A DNA stretch of 64,000 nt from Lobosporangium transversale. Lineage: Eukaryota > Mortierellomycota > Mortierellomycetes > Mortierellales > Mortierellaceae. The notes below the pieces were generated by a model. The model ran no database searches. It saw only the letters and a list, made by a program, of their open reading frames with translations, and was not told the origin of the DNA. Positions 25,079 through 35,175 of the stretch are shown in pieces. Made by a program: the position numbers and the translations under genes. The stretch lies in NCBI RefSeq assembly GCF_002105155.1, contig NW_019028996.1, positions 1-64,000 on the forward strand, read 5' to 3'. Positions within the stretch are counted from its first letter, which is position 1; every line of letters starts with the position of its first letter.

Positions 25079-27386
25079 ATGTCAAGTCCGATCCGTCGCA
25101 CTGAGTCGCCAATACTTGGTATGACAAATGAAATCACTAGAATCCTCAAATTGACACACATCTCATTCCCCTTTAATCGTACTGATTTCTTTTCTCATTT
25201 ATACTGCTATGATAGATGAGCATGCCAAAAGAAAGCGAGATGAAGTCGAGGCTCTTGAGAAGCAAACCAGTATTGTCCCAGTAAGTTTATTATACTCGGC
25301 ATTGTCCACAGTGAAGGAACATATCTAAGGCATATCACTCTTTGCTTTTCTCTCCTGACAATATCCTAGTCTGAACAAGCTGGAACAGACCCGGAAGCAG
25401 CTCCACCAAAGAAAATGCAAGTTTAATGTTCAAGCAAATATTTACTTTAAAGGCATTATTACTTGTTAACGATATCCTTAGCTTTGGCTCTTCTCGAAAA
25501 AGCAATTCTCACCTGATATTGTATTTTTTCTCTATCTATATCGCCAACAGTAAGCCGGAAATAGAGTCCAGTACTTCTGTATCTAAAGCAGAGGTCAAGC
25601 AGATCCAGCGCAACCTCAAAACCATGCCTTTGGAGGACAGTAAAAGCTCTGAGAACGCCGAAATTCAAAGCAAAGACATGGATGACGTAGAAAGTGATCC
25701 AGGAAGTAATGAAGAGAACATTCCGGACAAAGTGATGGAAGAAAGTGCGACTCCACTTCAGACGACAACGGATAATCCTCAAGATCCCGAATCGACACCC
25801 TCTTCAGATATTGGCGACCAAGAGACTGAGTCTGCAAATACAACAATTCATTCTGTCATTATTGCAGATGACAAAAACGGCACAGAGCTGAAGAAGACCA
25901 CCACTGAACCACCATCAAAATCAGCATCAAGCCCTGGCTCCAAACTTGGCGCTGGATTCAACAATACATCCATAGTCAGTCCCTTTGCTAATGTCAAATC
26001 TAGCGAGAATGTCTTTGGCAGCTCAAGCTCAACCCTCAAGGGATTCAGCGCCACATCCACTTCCAGTCCTTTTGCAGCGACTGAAAATACCAACGTTTTT
26101 GGCGGTAAATCTTCGCCGCTTTCGGCCGGATTTAGGAATACATCTTCAGTGAGTCCATTTGCGCCAACTACATCAACTAATGTATTTGGAGGTGATTCAT
26201 CGAAAAGCGTATTTGGCCAATCTACTACATCAACTATCTCAAGTTTTGGTGTTAACGCAGGTTCTTCAGCTGATTCGACTGCTGGCAGCGTATTTGGGGC
26301 CAAATCGATTGTCGGGTCAGCTGCGAGCACTAACTCACCTCACAAGTCATCGGTATGCAGATGATTGTTGCACAACATATCAATTCTCCACAGTTCAAAA
26401 GATTTATAAGATCAATGTCCCATAACTATTTATTCATCTATTTATATATTCTCGTTCTTTCAATTGCATTGCAGGGCTTCCCCGCCACATTGCGATCTAC
26501 GTCGTCTGAAACTTTCAGTACATTTGGAGCCAAAAACACATTTGGAAAAGAAGCAAGCTTCACATCAGGCTCATTTATTGATCAGGACAGTAGCCACGAA
26601 AAGGCTGATTTTGGCTCACTTCTTTCACAGGACACCGGTGACCATGACGGAGATGGAGACCAATACGAGGGCGAAGAAAGCTTTAGTACTGGAGTTTTTA
26701 GCCAAGCAGATCAGATTGATGGTAATAATCATTTTAGCCTCCAAGGAAATGGGAGGAAGCTGTCTATTCTGCGAATGCAAGCCATTTTAACTGCTTGATG
26801 CTTTCACCTATCCAATAGTTCAAACCGGAGAGGAGGATGAAATCAATATTTATCAAACCAAAGGCAAGCTATATGCAGACTCTGACAAGACACATACATG
26901 GAAAGAGCGAGGCAAAGGGACATTCAAGGTCAACGTTGGCCAGCATGATACCAAGGTAGCGCGCCTTGGTAAGTGCTATTCTTTAAATGAGATAGTTTCA
27001 AGAATCTTCAAGCAATATCTTTGAACCTTCGATGGACTGAGCTAATAGCGTATACCGCACACATCTTGATTAGTGATGAGAGCCGATGGTGTCTTACGTC
27101 TTATTTTGAATGTTGCGATTTTCCCAGATATGAACGTGGTAATCACAGGCGAAAAATATATACGGTTCATTGGTATTGAGGATGGCAAGCCTATCTCATT
27201 CCTGCTTAAGGTGAGATTACTATTGAAACTATTGATAAGTGTTTAACTTTCCGGTACCCGCATGAAATACTGAGTTTTTTTTACTTTTCTAAAAAAAAGG
27301 TTAAAGATGCTGTAGTGGCTTCAGAGGTTGTCGATGCCATAAACCATGCGTCTGAACGACAAGCAAGGAAAAACCACGCTGCATAG
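25079..27386 (+). CDS. RanBP3/Yrb2-like Ran-binding protein with FG repeats
   Basis: Nuclear Ran-binding cofactor, in this family linked to Crm1-dependent export. About eight exons. Exon 1 starts at ATG 25079 (MSSPIRRTESPIL), with a donor GGTATGA at about 25119. A small exon gives EHAKRKRDEVEALEKQTSIV, a likely NLS, then SEQAGTDPEAAPPKKM. The large exon encodes an acidic linker and FG-type repeats including three exact 29-residue units (see findings) and SVFGQSTTSTISSFG. The C-terminal exons form a RanBD1 domain: EINIYQTKGKLYADSDKTHT, then WKERGKGTFKVNV, RADGVLRLILNVAIFPDMNV and KYIRFIGIEDGKPISFLLK. It ends ASERQARKNHAA. Domain order (NLS, FG repeats, RanBD) fits Yrb2/RanBP3; Nup50 is the main alternative but usually has a different N-terminus. 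Confidence 0.85.
25954..26214 (+). repeat. Three tandem 87-bp coding repeats in the RanBP3-like gene
   Basis: Units begin at 25954, 26041 and 26128, each exactly 87 bases (29 codons). The shared pattern is G-F-x-x-T-S-x-x-S-P-F-A, five variable residues, then N-V-F-G and a Ser-rich spacer. The third unit keeps GFRNTSSVSPFA and NVFGGDSS. The DNA copies have diverged mostly at silent or spacer positions. Confidence 0.85.
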
Positions 27387-27625
27387 AAGGAATTACGAAA
27401 AACACAAATAAATTTTACTTGAAAAATGTGCATAAGCTGTTGCTCTCCTCTGATTGGCATACAGAACGCCTGTCACGACAAGGCTGCGATGTCTTGCCTT
27501 TCGCTCATGCAGTTGTCAACCGTCCCCATTTTGCATCTTTTTTTTTTTTTTTTTTTTTTTTCTTTCCTTTTTGAATACTTTACCTCTCTTTTCGAATAGA
27601 AATAACAATAATATACCTATCAAAA
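27387..27625. promoter_or_regulatory. Upstream region of the DCAF11-like gene
   Basis: Short intergenic stretch between co-oriented genes. It holds the 3' end of the RanBP3-like transcript and a run of about 23 T at 27538-27560 followed by pyrimidine-rich sequence and the ATG at 27626. Confidence 0.35.
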
Positions 27626-30121
27626 ATGAACAGCGACGACGAGGTGCAGGAGACTTATCTCTTCGAGCTTGCAACAGAAGACGACGATGAAGAGGAGGAT
27701 ACAGAGATGGGTCACAGTGGTGAAAACAGTGACAACGATGATGACTATGAAGACGTGGAGGAGGAGGAGGAGGAAAGGGATGATGACGATGATGACGATG
27801 ATGACGACGATGACGAAAACAGGGAAGAAGATGATGATAGTGAAGAGTTTGTGGTTGAAAGCAACCTTCTTGCGACATTGTTATCAGCAGCAGGTATGGC
27901 TAATGTCTGATTTTCTCTGACTGCCTTGCGTAATACCGTCGAAGCTTAATCTGGACAGCTCCTAAAGACGATCCGATATTTTTATTGTCTGCTCTATATG
28001 TCTTCTTAAGGCCCTAATAGACTTCGTCAGCGTAAGACACTAAGTCGAATATGTGCGTAGCGGTATATATTTGAATCATTATTAAGTTCCTTACTTCTTT
28101 TCATTAGTCGTCGCCCTTCTTCATGCTCAGAATACTACGCTTGATAATGATGATGATGATCATGTCTATATCAGATCACGTTTTCATCATCGAACTCGAA
28201 TCCCCTCCCCAATCCCTGAACCTGATATTGAGAAAGGGACTGAGCTACTTAATTCTGGCGATTTTGGACGTGTGGAGTCAGCCTATGTCCCCAGCAAGGA
28301 AAATAAGGATAATGTTGCTCGGAAACTGTGGATGAGGCAGCTTAGGCCGCGATCAATTAAGGCTCTGGCTATAGGAGAAGTAAGGCCTGCTTAAAAATGC
28401 AACCTAGTTTTTGAGGCTGACGTATGCTTATTGACTTATTGACTTGTTGGTAAATATAGTCCATATTGCCTGATAACCCTGGAAAGGTCATTGATCTCTA
28501 CAATGAAGCTGCCTGCTCTGGTCAATATTCTGAAGATGGGTAAGGTTTAAGATCACTTGAGAGAAGACTGCGCAGTCCCCATCCCCTTATTGAAGGCATT
28601 TTCGCGTTTACACCGTCGTAACATTTATATATACTTCGTTACAAGGTCTTTGTTTTCAAGCTGTGATAGAGATTGGAAGCTGCGCATTTACAAAACTGCT
28701 GGAAATAGACTGGTTCCTGAGCGTACAATCCAAGGCATGTTTGGAGAGTGGACTATCACCGACCATAACCTGTCATTAGATAGCCACTGGCTGATTTACT
28801 CCAGCCTGACGCCGGTGGTGTACTTGACGCGAACCGCAAAAGATGCGCCGGACACGCACCATGCCTTGGACTTCTCGATTGAGACCGATGAACGTGCGGT
28901 ACATACATAACACTTTGAATTATGCAAACAGCTAAGGAAGTCTTGATCTTGATTAATGTCTCACTTACAATTATACTGTTCTATAGCTTTGGTCTGTGCG
29001 ATTTTCAGGAGATGGTAGAGAGATTGTCGCGGGAGGCAGGAATCGGATTCATGGTGAGTACCAGGTCAAGTTGAAACCATTAGATCTTCAATCCACTGTT
29101 TCTTCAATTCATTTCTAATCTTGTGGTCTATAGTCTATGATATTGAATCCAGAACTGTATTGCACTCTGTCAAGGCTCATAAAGATGATGTCAATTCTGT
29201 ATGTTTTGCTGAGCCTTCATCTTCCCAAGTTGTATTCAGTGGTAGCGATGACCATTATGTTAAAGTCTGGTATGTAATAGAACGACCAGAGCCCATTCCT
29301 ATAGAAGAAGGAATAGGCAATCACTATCGACTGATCATCGTATTGTTCATTAAATCATAGGGATCGCCGCTCAATGGGAGGGCGATATAGTACACCTTCT
29401 GGAATCCTTGTAGGCCACTCTGAAGGCATTACATATGTTACATCTAAAGGCGATAACCGCTATTTGGCCAGCAACGGTAAGGACCAAAAGATGTTGCTCT
29501 GGGATTTGCGTATGATGTACTCAAGAAAGGACTTGGATTCGCTTCCAAAGCCCAGAGAGTCGACATTTGACTATCGAATGCAGCAATATCACGAACACAA
29601 GTCGTACAAAGTTCCTGTAAGAATCTGAAGTAGAATATACGTTGCAGTAAAATCCATCACGATATCCTCATACTAATTTTTCTGTTCAAACAACTGGTTA
29701 GGGTGATTGTTCCGTAATGACTTTCCAAGGCCATAAAGTCCTTCGGACTTTGATACGCTGCCATTTTTCCCCCGTACACTCTACTGGTCAGCGATATCTT
29801 TACACTGGTAGCGCAGATGGTAATGTCGCCATATACCGATTAGATGGCACTCTTGTTCGAACACTAGACACTAGTGCAGCATTTGCAAAGTGTTCTGAGT
29901 CTTCCAGAAAGCATATGTATGTAGCCCGTGACGCAAGCTGGCACCCTTATCACCCAACAATCCTCAGCTCATGTATGATAGACCGATCGTCATATGGGCC
30001 TCTTGCTGGTGGTATTGTGAGACATACATTTACGAGAGCAAATGATTTAGAATCAAACATGTCGGATTCCTCTGACAATGCTTTACCGCCACCACCACGG
30101 AGGCGTCGACATTTTTTGTAA
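27626..30121 (+). CDS. DCAF11/LEC14B-type WD40 repeat protein
   Basis: Probable substrate receptor of a DDB1-CUL4 ubiquitin ligase. Exon 1 (from ATG 27626) encodes a very acidic N-terminus with a run of about a dozen Asp at 27780-27816, then EEFVVESNLLATLLSAA. Later exons read KLWMRQLRPRSIKALAIGE, then a WD40 propeller: SSCDRDWKLRIYKTAG, WSVRFSGDGREIVAGGRNRI, VYDIESRTVLHSVKAHKDDV, HYVKVW then DRRSMGG, ILVGHSEGITYVTSKGDNRY and KDQKMLLWDLR. The block VMTFQGHKVLRTLIRCHFSP followed by GQRYLYTGSADGNVAIY and ASWHPYHPTILSS is diagnostic of the DCAF11/LEC14B family. The tail is Pro/Arg-rich. Many short introns (about nine). The CUL4 link comes from the animal and plant family and has not been shown for this gene. 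Confidence 0.88.
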
Positions 30122-30257
30122 TAAATATCGCTTTACTCCTTTAAATAATATGATTCTTATTTGAAGTCACAAAACAGGAAAAAAAAAAAAAAAAAAATTA
30201 AAGTGGCCATTTTTTGTGATTGCTGCCTTCCTCACATTGGACATTAACCATCCCATC

Positions 30258-32213
30258 ATGGAGCAGCACAATAGCAATAACTCGAAAGGAAACCAGACTA
30301 GCCAGGGCCATGGGAGCAGCAATGCCAGTGCGCAGACGACAACAACACACGCGTCTACGAACGATTACTGGTGCCATCAAGTATACATTTAATTTCGCCC
30401 AAGAAATATATTCTGTTGACATTCCTCCTTCGGCTAAGAAAAGGCGAGTTAACCAAAAAGTCCTTTTCAATCATGGATAATAGTGTCAGCGAGAAATTAC
30501 GCCGTTGATGGTCCCAGACCCCATGTGCCCGCACTGTCACAACGAGTTTGTAGAGAAAGTATGTCTTGTTCTAGAATTCTAGTTGTGCGATGTATCAGCA
30601 GGCCCACTCCTTTCTTCCGCTTTAATAACTAATGTCGTGTGGTTCTGATTTCTCTCCTCAATGCCCTATAGATCGAGGCAGATAATGACCCGCGTACATT
30701 CATTCATCCGGAAACGCAAACAACAGACGATGCAAGAGGGCAGCATTCAAACTCTTCAGGGCTCGATGGGACCGATAATCACGATGATCTCTTTCGTCTA
30801 TTCCAGGCGTTCTTTAACCCACAGAGAGCTATGATGCAACAACAGCAGCGTCAGCGCCAATATTCGAATGAATATAGCTCGCCTGGACAGACATACACAA
30901 GTGGGACACAGTTTATCTTCAATCCAGGCTCCACGAGTTCTACACACACGTTTGTGGCAACCAGCCCCGGAACATCACAGCACACATCAGCCCATAGCCC
31001 GCCAAGGCAGGATCAATCAATAGAGAGAGAAGCAGTAGGAAGCGAAAGTACTAATGTAGAGCATGATGGTCAGCAACAGCAACATTCTCAAGGACCACAA
31101 TGGCATAGTCCTCCTTCATTAATCTCAGGGTAAAGCGCGTATCAATTCATCAAATCAAAGATATATGGATGTCACTTATAATGGCTGTGGTGAGTTAGAA
31201 GACATCGATGACCAAAAGCTAATCCATTTTTGGTTATAACTTTGCAACGTAGGCTGCTGAATCGTCTTGGAATCGAGATACACTATACTACTGATCCCAC
31301 GGCATTTCAAGATTCCCGCGGGTTTGGAGCGCCGTTTGGCTTAGCTATGGGTGGTACTGGTAGTGGATTCTTTCCGATTGTAAGCAATCCCGGAGACTAT
31401 GCCTGGGGTCAAGGAGGCCTTGATGATATCATCTCGCAGATGATGGAAATACAAAAGTATGCGAGTCTATGAATATGCTGATTCCAGCTGCTAAGTTAAC
31501 TAAAAAAAAAAAAAAAAAAAAACTAACAAAATATTCATCACCAACTCAATAGCCGTCAAAATGGCCCTGTTGGCGCATCAGACGAGATTATTGACAGCAT
31601 CCCTCACCACACTTTGACAGACGAAGAGCTTGGTATACAATCATGACATGATATAAAATAGAGCCTTGTCATGTCTATAAACTGGCAATCACCCATTAAT
31701 ACTTCATCTTCTTGTGGTGCGGTTGTAGAAGCCAAAACTGAATGTAGTGTATGCAAGGATGAGTTCACGAAGGAGGATAATCTCTTACAATTACCTTGCA
31801 AACATATCTTTCACGAAGACTGCATCAAGCCCTGGCTCAAAGTCAGTGGGACCTGCCCTACGTGGTATGTCGATTTCTCTTTCCGATTTACAACGCCTCG
31901 CAACAATGAAAACAATGGTTAACCTTGCATAATATCACTTACTTTTCTCTTCTCTAAAAAAAAAAGCCGATTTTCATTAGTTGGAGGAAACAATGGTTCG
32001 ACACAGGGAGATCATCCCTCTGCACCTGGAAACAGAGGAAATGGCAACTCTTCGCAGTCTTCAACGACTAACGAACCAAGGATTCCAGGAGCATTTCCTA
32101 CCGCTACCACCTCTAACTTTACTCAATCCAACAATAACGTCAACACGTCTTCTTCCAATCCTGCTACGACTACAACAACTGGCCACTCTCTTGTGATAGA
32201 GCCCCTAGATTAA
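30258..32213 (+). CDS. RING-H2 E3 ubiquitin ligase, RNF126/RNF115-like
   Basis: Ubiquitin ligase with an N-terminal zinc ribbon and a C-terminal RING-H2. Exon 1 starts at ATG 30258 (MEQHNSNNSKGNQTSQGHGS) and ends NDYWCHQ at a GTATAC donor. The next exon gives CQREITPLMVPDPMCPHCHN, so the split zinc ribbon has C-x2-C pairs as in the BCA2/RNF126 zinc-finger. Middle exons are Gln/Ser-rich and include NPGDYAWGQGGLDDIISQMM, a conserved stretch of the family. The RING reads CSVCKDEFTKEDNLLQLPC then KHIFHEDCIKPWLK and CPTC, where the last Cys codon is split by an intron at about 31866-31965. The tail is Ser/Thr/Asn-rich and ends VIEPLD. One intron has about 20 A at 31502-31521. Confidence 0.86.
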
Positions 32214-32259
32214 GCTTTTGGTGCTTCCTAAAGGGCTATAATAAATTGAGTTCTTCAGT

Positions 32260-32403
32260 ATGCAAATGCTCAAATCCTTTGGTGGTTTTAGTATTGAGAA
32301 TCTCTTCCTGTCACGTAAAAAGGCTGAGGGAAATGAGAGGAAACCTCTTACTGTTGTTCTGGTTAGAGATGCCAAGAGGCGTATCAGTCTGGCGTCTGTT
32401 TAA
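32260..32403 (+). CDS. Small ORF of unknown function (47 residues)
   Basis: An open frame starting ATG 32260 and ending TAA 32401-32403, too short for most gene finders. It reads MQMLKSFGGFSIENLFLSRK and contains KPLTVVLVRDAKRRISLASV. It is directly preceded by TTCTTCAG, a good 3' splice-site shape, so it could also be a terminal exon, for example an alternative C-terminus for the RING gene whose stop lies 47 bases upstream. I do not recognise it. Coding status is uncertain. Confidence 0.25.
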   Translation: MQMLKSFGGFSIENLFLSRKKAEGNERKPLTVVLVRDAKRRISLASV

Positions 32404-32865
32404 CCAGGACTTATGAATGTGGTGCCTCGGAAGAAAAAACCCCAAAAAGTTTTTCGTCTGTCATTACCGGGTGAATGATTTTGCGCAGTACAAAAAAAAA
32501 CGGCCCAATTGGGTCTTCAAACATTTAAAATATATAAATGTACATGTTTCTTGTTTGCCAAGAATGCAAGCTGGCATGTGCTCTGATGGGCGGAGACAAA
32601 TCCCTGGCGATTATTGTTGAGCAATCGAGACGACCAGGGTGATGATGACGCTATCCATTCCATATTGTCAATGGGCAAAGCACCAAAAGTCTTGAAAAGG
32701 GACTTTCTGTCAAAACCACTTTTTTTTGTTACTCTCTCTTTCCCTTTTGACTCATTCGTTCCTCATTGGATCAGTTTTTACTCCTCATCCTCCTTCATTC
32801 TTTGCAAACTTGCAGACATATTTCTAATTTTCGAAACTCTATTTACAAAAGGCTCCGCTAAAGCC
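32404..32865. other. Upstream region of the DUF676 lipase gene
   Basis: About 460 bases with pyrimidine-rich patches (32720-32810) leading to the ATG at 32866. Open frames reading through this leader lack any domain. Taken as promoter and 5' leader. Confidence 0.4.
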
Positions 32866-34838
32866 ATGTCTATGCCTAATGAAGCCCATGAGGGTGTCCA
32901 CTTGGTTATCTTACACCACGGTCTTTGGGGCAACAAGGGACATCTTAAATTTATTGCGCAGCAGTTCAAAAAGCGATTTGGTGATCGCATCCTTGTCGTA
33001 TGTTCTTTTTTTATCAATTCCATTAAATTTTGTCGAAGAAAACGACGTTAGTCTTGACTCTGATGACTTCTTTTCAAAAATCTTTAGTATCGAGCAGAAT
33101 CAAACGAATCCTCTTTGACGTATGATGGTATTGACATTTGTGGACAGCGTGCTGTTCAAGAGATCCATGAGGTAGTTCGTGTGATTGAGGCAGGGGGCAA
33201 TATCTCTGAGCTGCAAGGGCGGAAGAATAAGGGCAAGAAGAAAGCCAACAGTAAATCAAAGACCAACACCACCCATAACAAGAAAATGGATGACAAAAAG
33301 ATTTCATCAATAGCACCATCGTCTGACTTGTCTTTGGATTCCAGTTCCGAGAGTAACAACAGTCAGCAAATCCCTCCATCAGCAGAGAGAAATAATAACG
33401 CAAGCAGTGAAACCCAACAAAGAAAAAAAGTCACACAATTATCTTTTTTAGGCTATTCGCTTGGAGGGCTTATCGGTCGTTTTGCAATAGGCTTATTGGC
33501 CATGGAAAAATTCTTTGATCCTTTAGAAGAAGGTGGACGAGGTATACAGCCGATGTATTTTGTGACAATGGCTACACCACACTTGGGAATCCGCATGCCT
33601 CCAAAGTCTATTTGGTCTAAAATGTTTAACTACTTAAGCTCAAGAATGTTAAGCCGAACAGGTAAGAAACTAAAAAAAAAAAAAAAAAAAAAAAAGTTAA
33701 TGTTCTATTAAATATGGTCAAGGGGTGATAAAAATAAAGAAGCATTTAAATGTTGCTTTGAAATATTTAGGTGAACAAATGCAACTGATTGACGATTATG
33801 TAAACCGTAAGCCATTGTTGTTGGTGATGTCCGAACCAGAGAGCGTGTTTGTAAAGGCGTTAGCACGTTTCAAGAGAAGAGCACTTTATTGTAACATTAG
33901 AAACGACCGATCGGTACCTTTCTGGACTGCAAGCTTCTCTGATGCAGATCCTTTTCAAGAACTGGAAGCTATGGAAATGTATGCAAAGAAAAGTAAAACA
34001 AAGAATGATAGCAATGGTTTCGTTTGCCATTTTTCTTTTTCTAATTTTTATCTCTCATGCCAACAATAGCCAATATGATTCTGGCTATTCTTCTTTGATC
34101 GAATCCTTTGAACACCTCGATATGGAAACATTAGAGCGAATGAAACAGGAACGTGAAGAATCTTTAAAGTCAGCTTCATTTATTCAGAGGACTTCACAAA
34201 AGCTTACTAAAATTCCTTGGAAAAAGTATGCGCTTTATGGACTTCTCGGTCCCCTTCTGATCCCTCTTTGGATCGTATTCGCGAGCACTACGATCGGTCT
34301 TCAGGGTTTGACTTCAAGAAAAAGGACTAAGAATATGGTTACGTCCAATGAAGCTTTGCAACGTATCCGCGAGCGAGCCTCTGCAGTAACGCTTGAACAA
34401 TACCGTGATGATGATGCAACCGGTATCCAAGATGATGTTCAAGACTTGTCTAAAGCCATCGACATCAACAGCACTAGCGTTGATGATAACGCTAAGTCTG
34501 CTAAAGATGATACCAGGCAGGAGCATAATGTTGTCTCTGTCGTTGAAGACGTTCCATCATCTTCGTCGTCTATTTCTTCTTCTAGGGAAGTTTCAGCGCT
34601 GATATCATATTCGTATCCAGACCTTAAATCTATTCGTCCTTTGGCTCTGTTACCTGTACAGGTCGAGATTTCACGTAATTTGAACAAGCTGGAGTGGAAA
34701 AAGAACATTGTGCATATCGAAGGATGGAACTCACATGCGTCAATTGTGGTACGTGAGAAACGGTTCTCTAATGATGGTGGCGTTGCAGCAGTGCAGCATG
34801 CGGTCGATATGTTCAAAGAGGACGGTGAGGATGAATAG
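32866..34838 (+). CDS. DUF676 serine lipase, ROG1-like
   Basis: Putative alpha/beta-hydrolase lipase of the yeast Rog1/YOR059c group. ATG 32866 opens MSMPNEAHEGVHLVILHHGL, and the oxyanion-loop motif HHGLWGNKGHLKFIA follows. A GTATGT donor after RILV joins to YRAESNESSLTYDGIDICGQ. The nucleophile motif is FLGYSLGGLIGRFAIG, followed by YFVTMATPHLGI. Later exons give MQLIDDYVNRKPLLLVMSEP, ALYCNIRNDRSVPFWTASF (with the probable catalytic Asp region) and a membrane segment YALYGLLGPLLIPLWIVF. A low-complexity Lys/Ser/Asn insertion of roughly 85 residues separates the early helix from the nucleophile strand. The C-terminal exon has EISRNLNKLEWKKNIVHIEG then WNSHASIVVREK, with the probable catalytic His. 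One intron has about 25 A near 33671-33695. Confidence 0.88.
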
Positions 34839-35175
34839 AACAGCTAAGCAACTATGAATTTGGGCTATAAACCCAGTGAGAGTGAGCGAATTATTGACAA
34901 ATAAAGATAACTTTTCGTATGATGCATAAAGTTTCGTCATGGGCATGAAATTGATTCATGCATTACATCTGTTTGACAGCCTGTCTTATTATTTGATTTA
35001 AGAGAGAGGTCCGTTCGCACATCACCTACACCTTTTCTCGTCCTATTTCTTCGCTTTCTTTTCTTCTTCGCCTTGCTCTTTGAACACCACCTTCTCACAT
35101 TCCTTCATAGTATATATTTTTGTCCTTTCACGAAAAAAAACACATCCATATTCATACACGTATTCCATACCAATT
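34839..35175 (+). promoter_or_regulatory. Upstream region and pyrimidine leader of the GH16 gene
   Basis: Intergenic stretch of 337 bases. The right part (35030-35110) is strongly C/T-rich on the plus strand (CTTTCTTTTCTTCTTCGCC near 35052), matching the leaders seen before other genes here. Confidence 0.4.
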
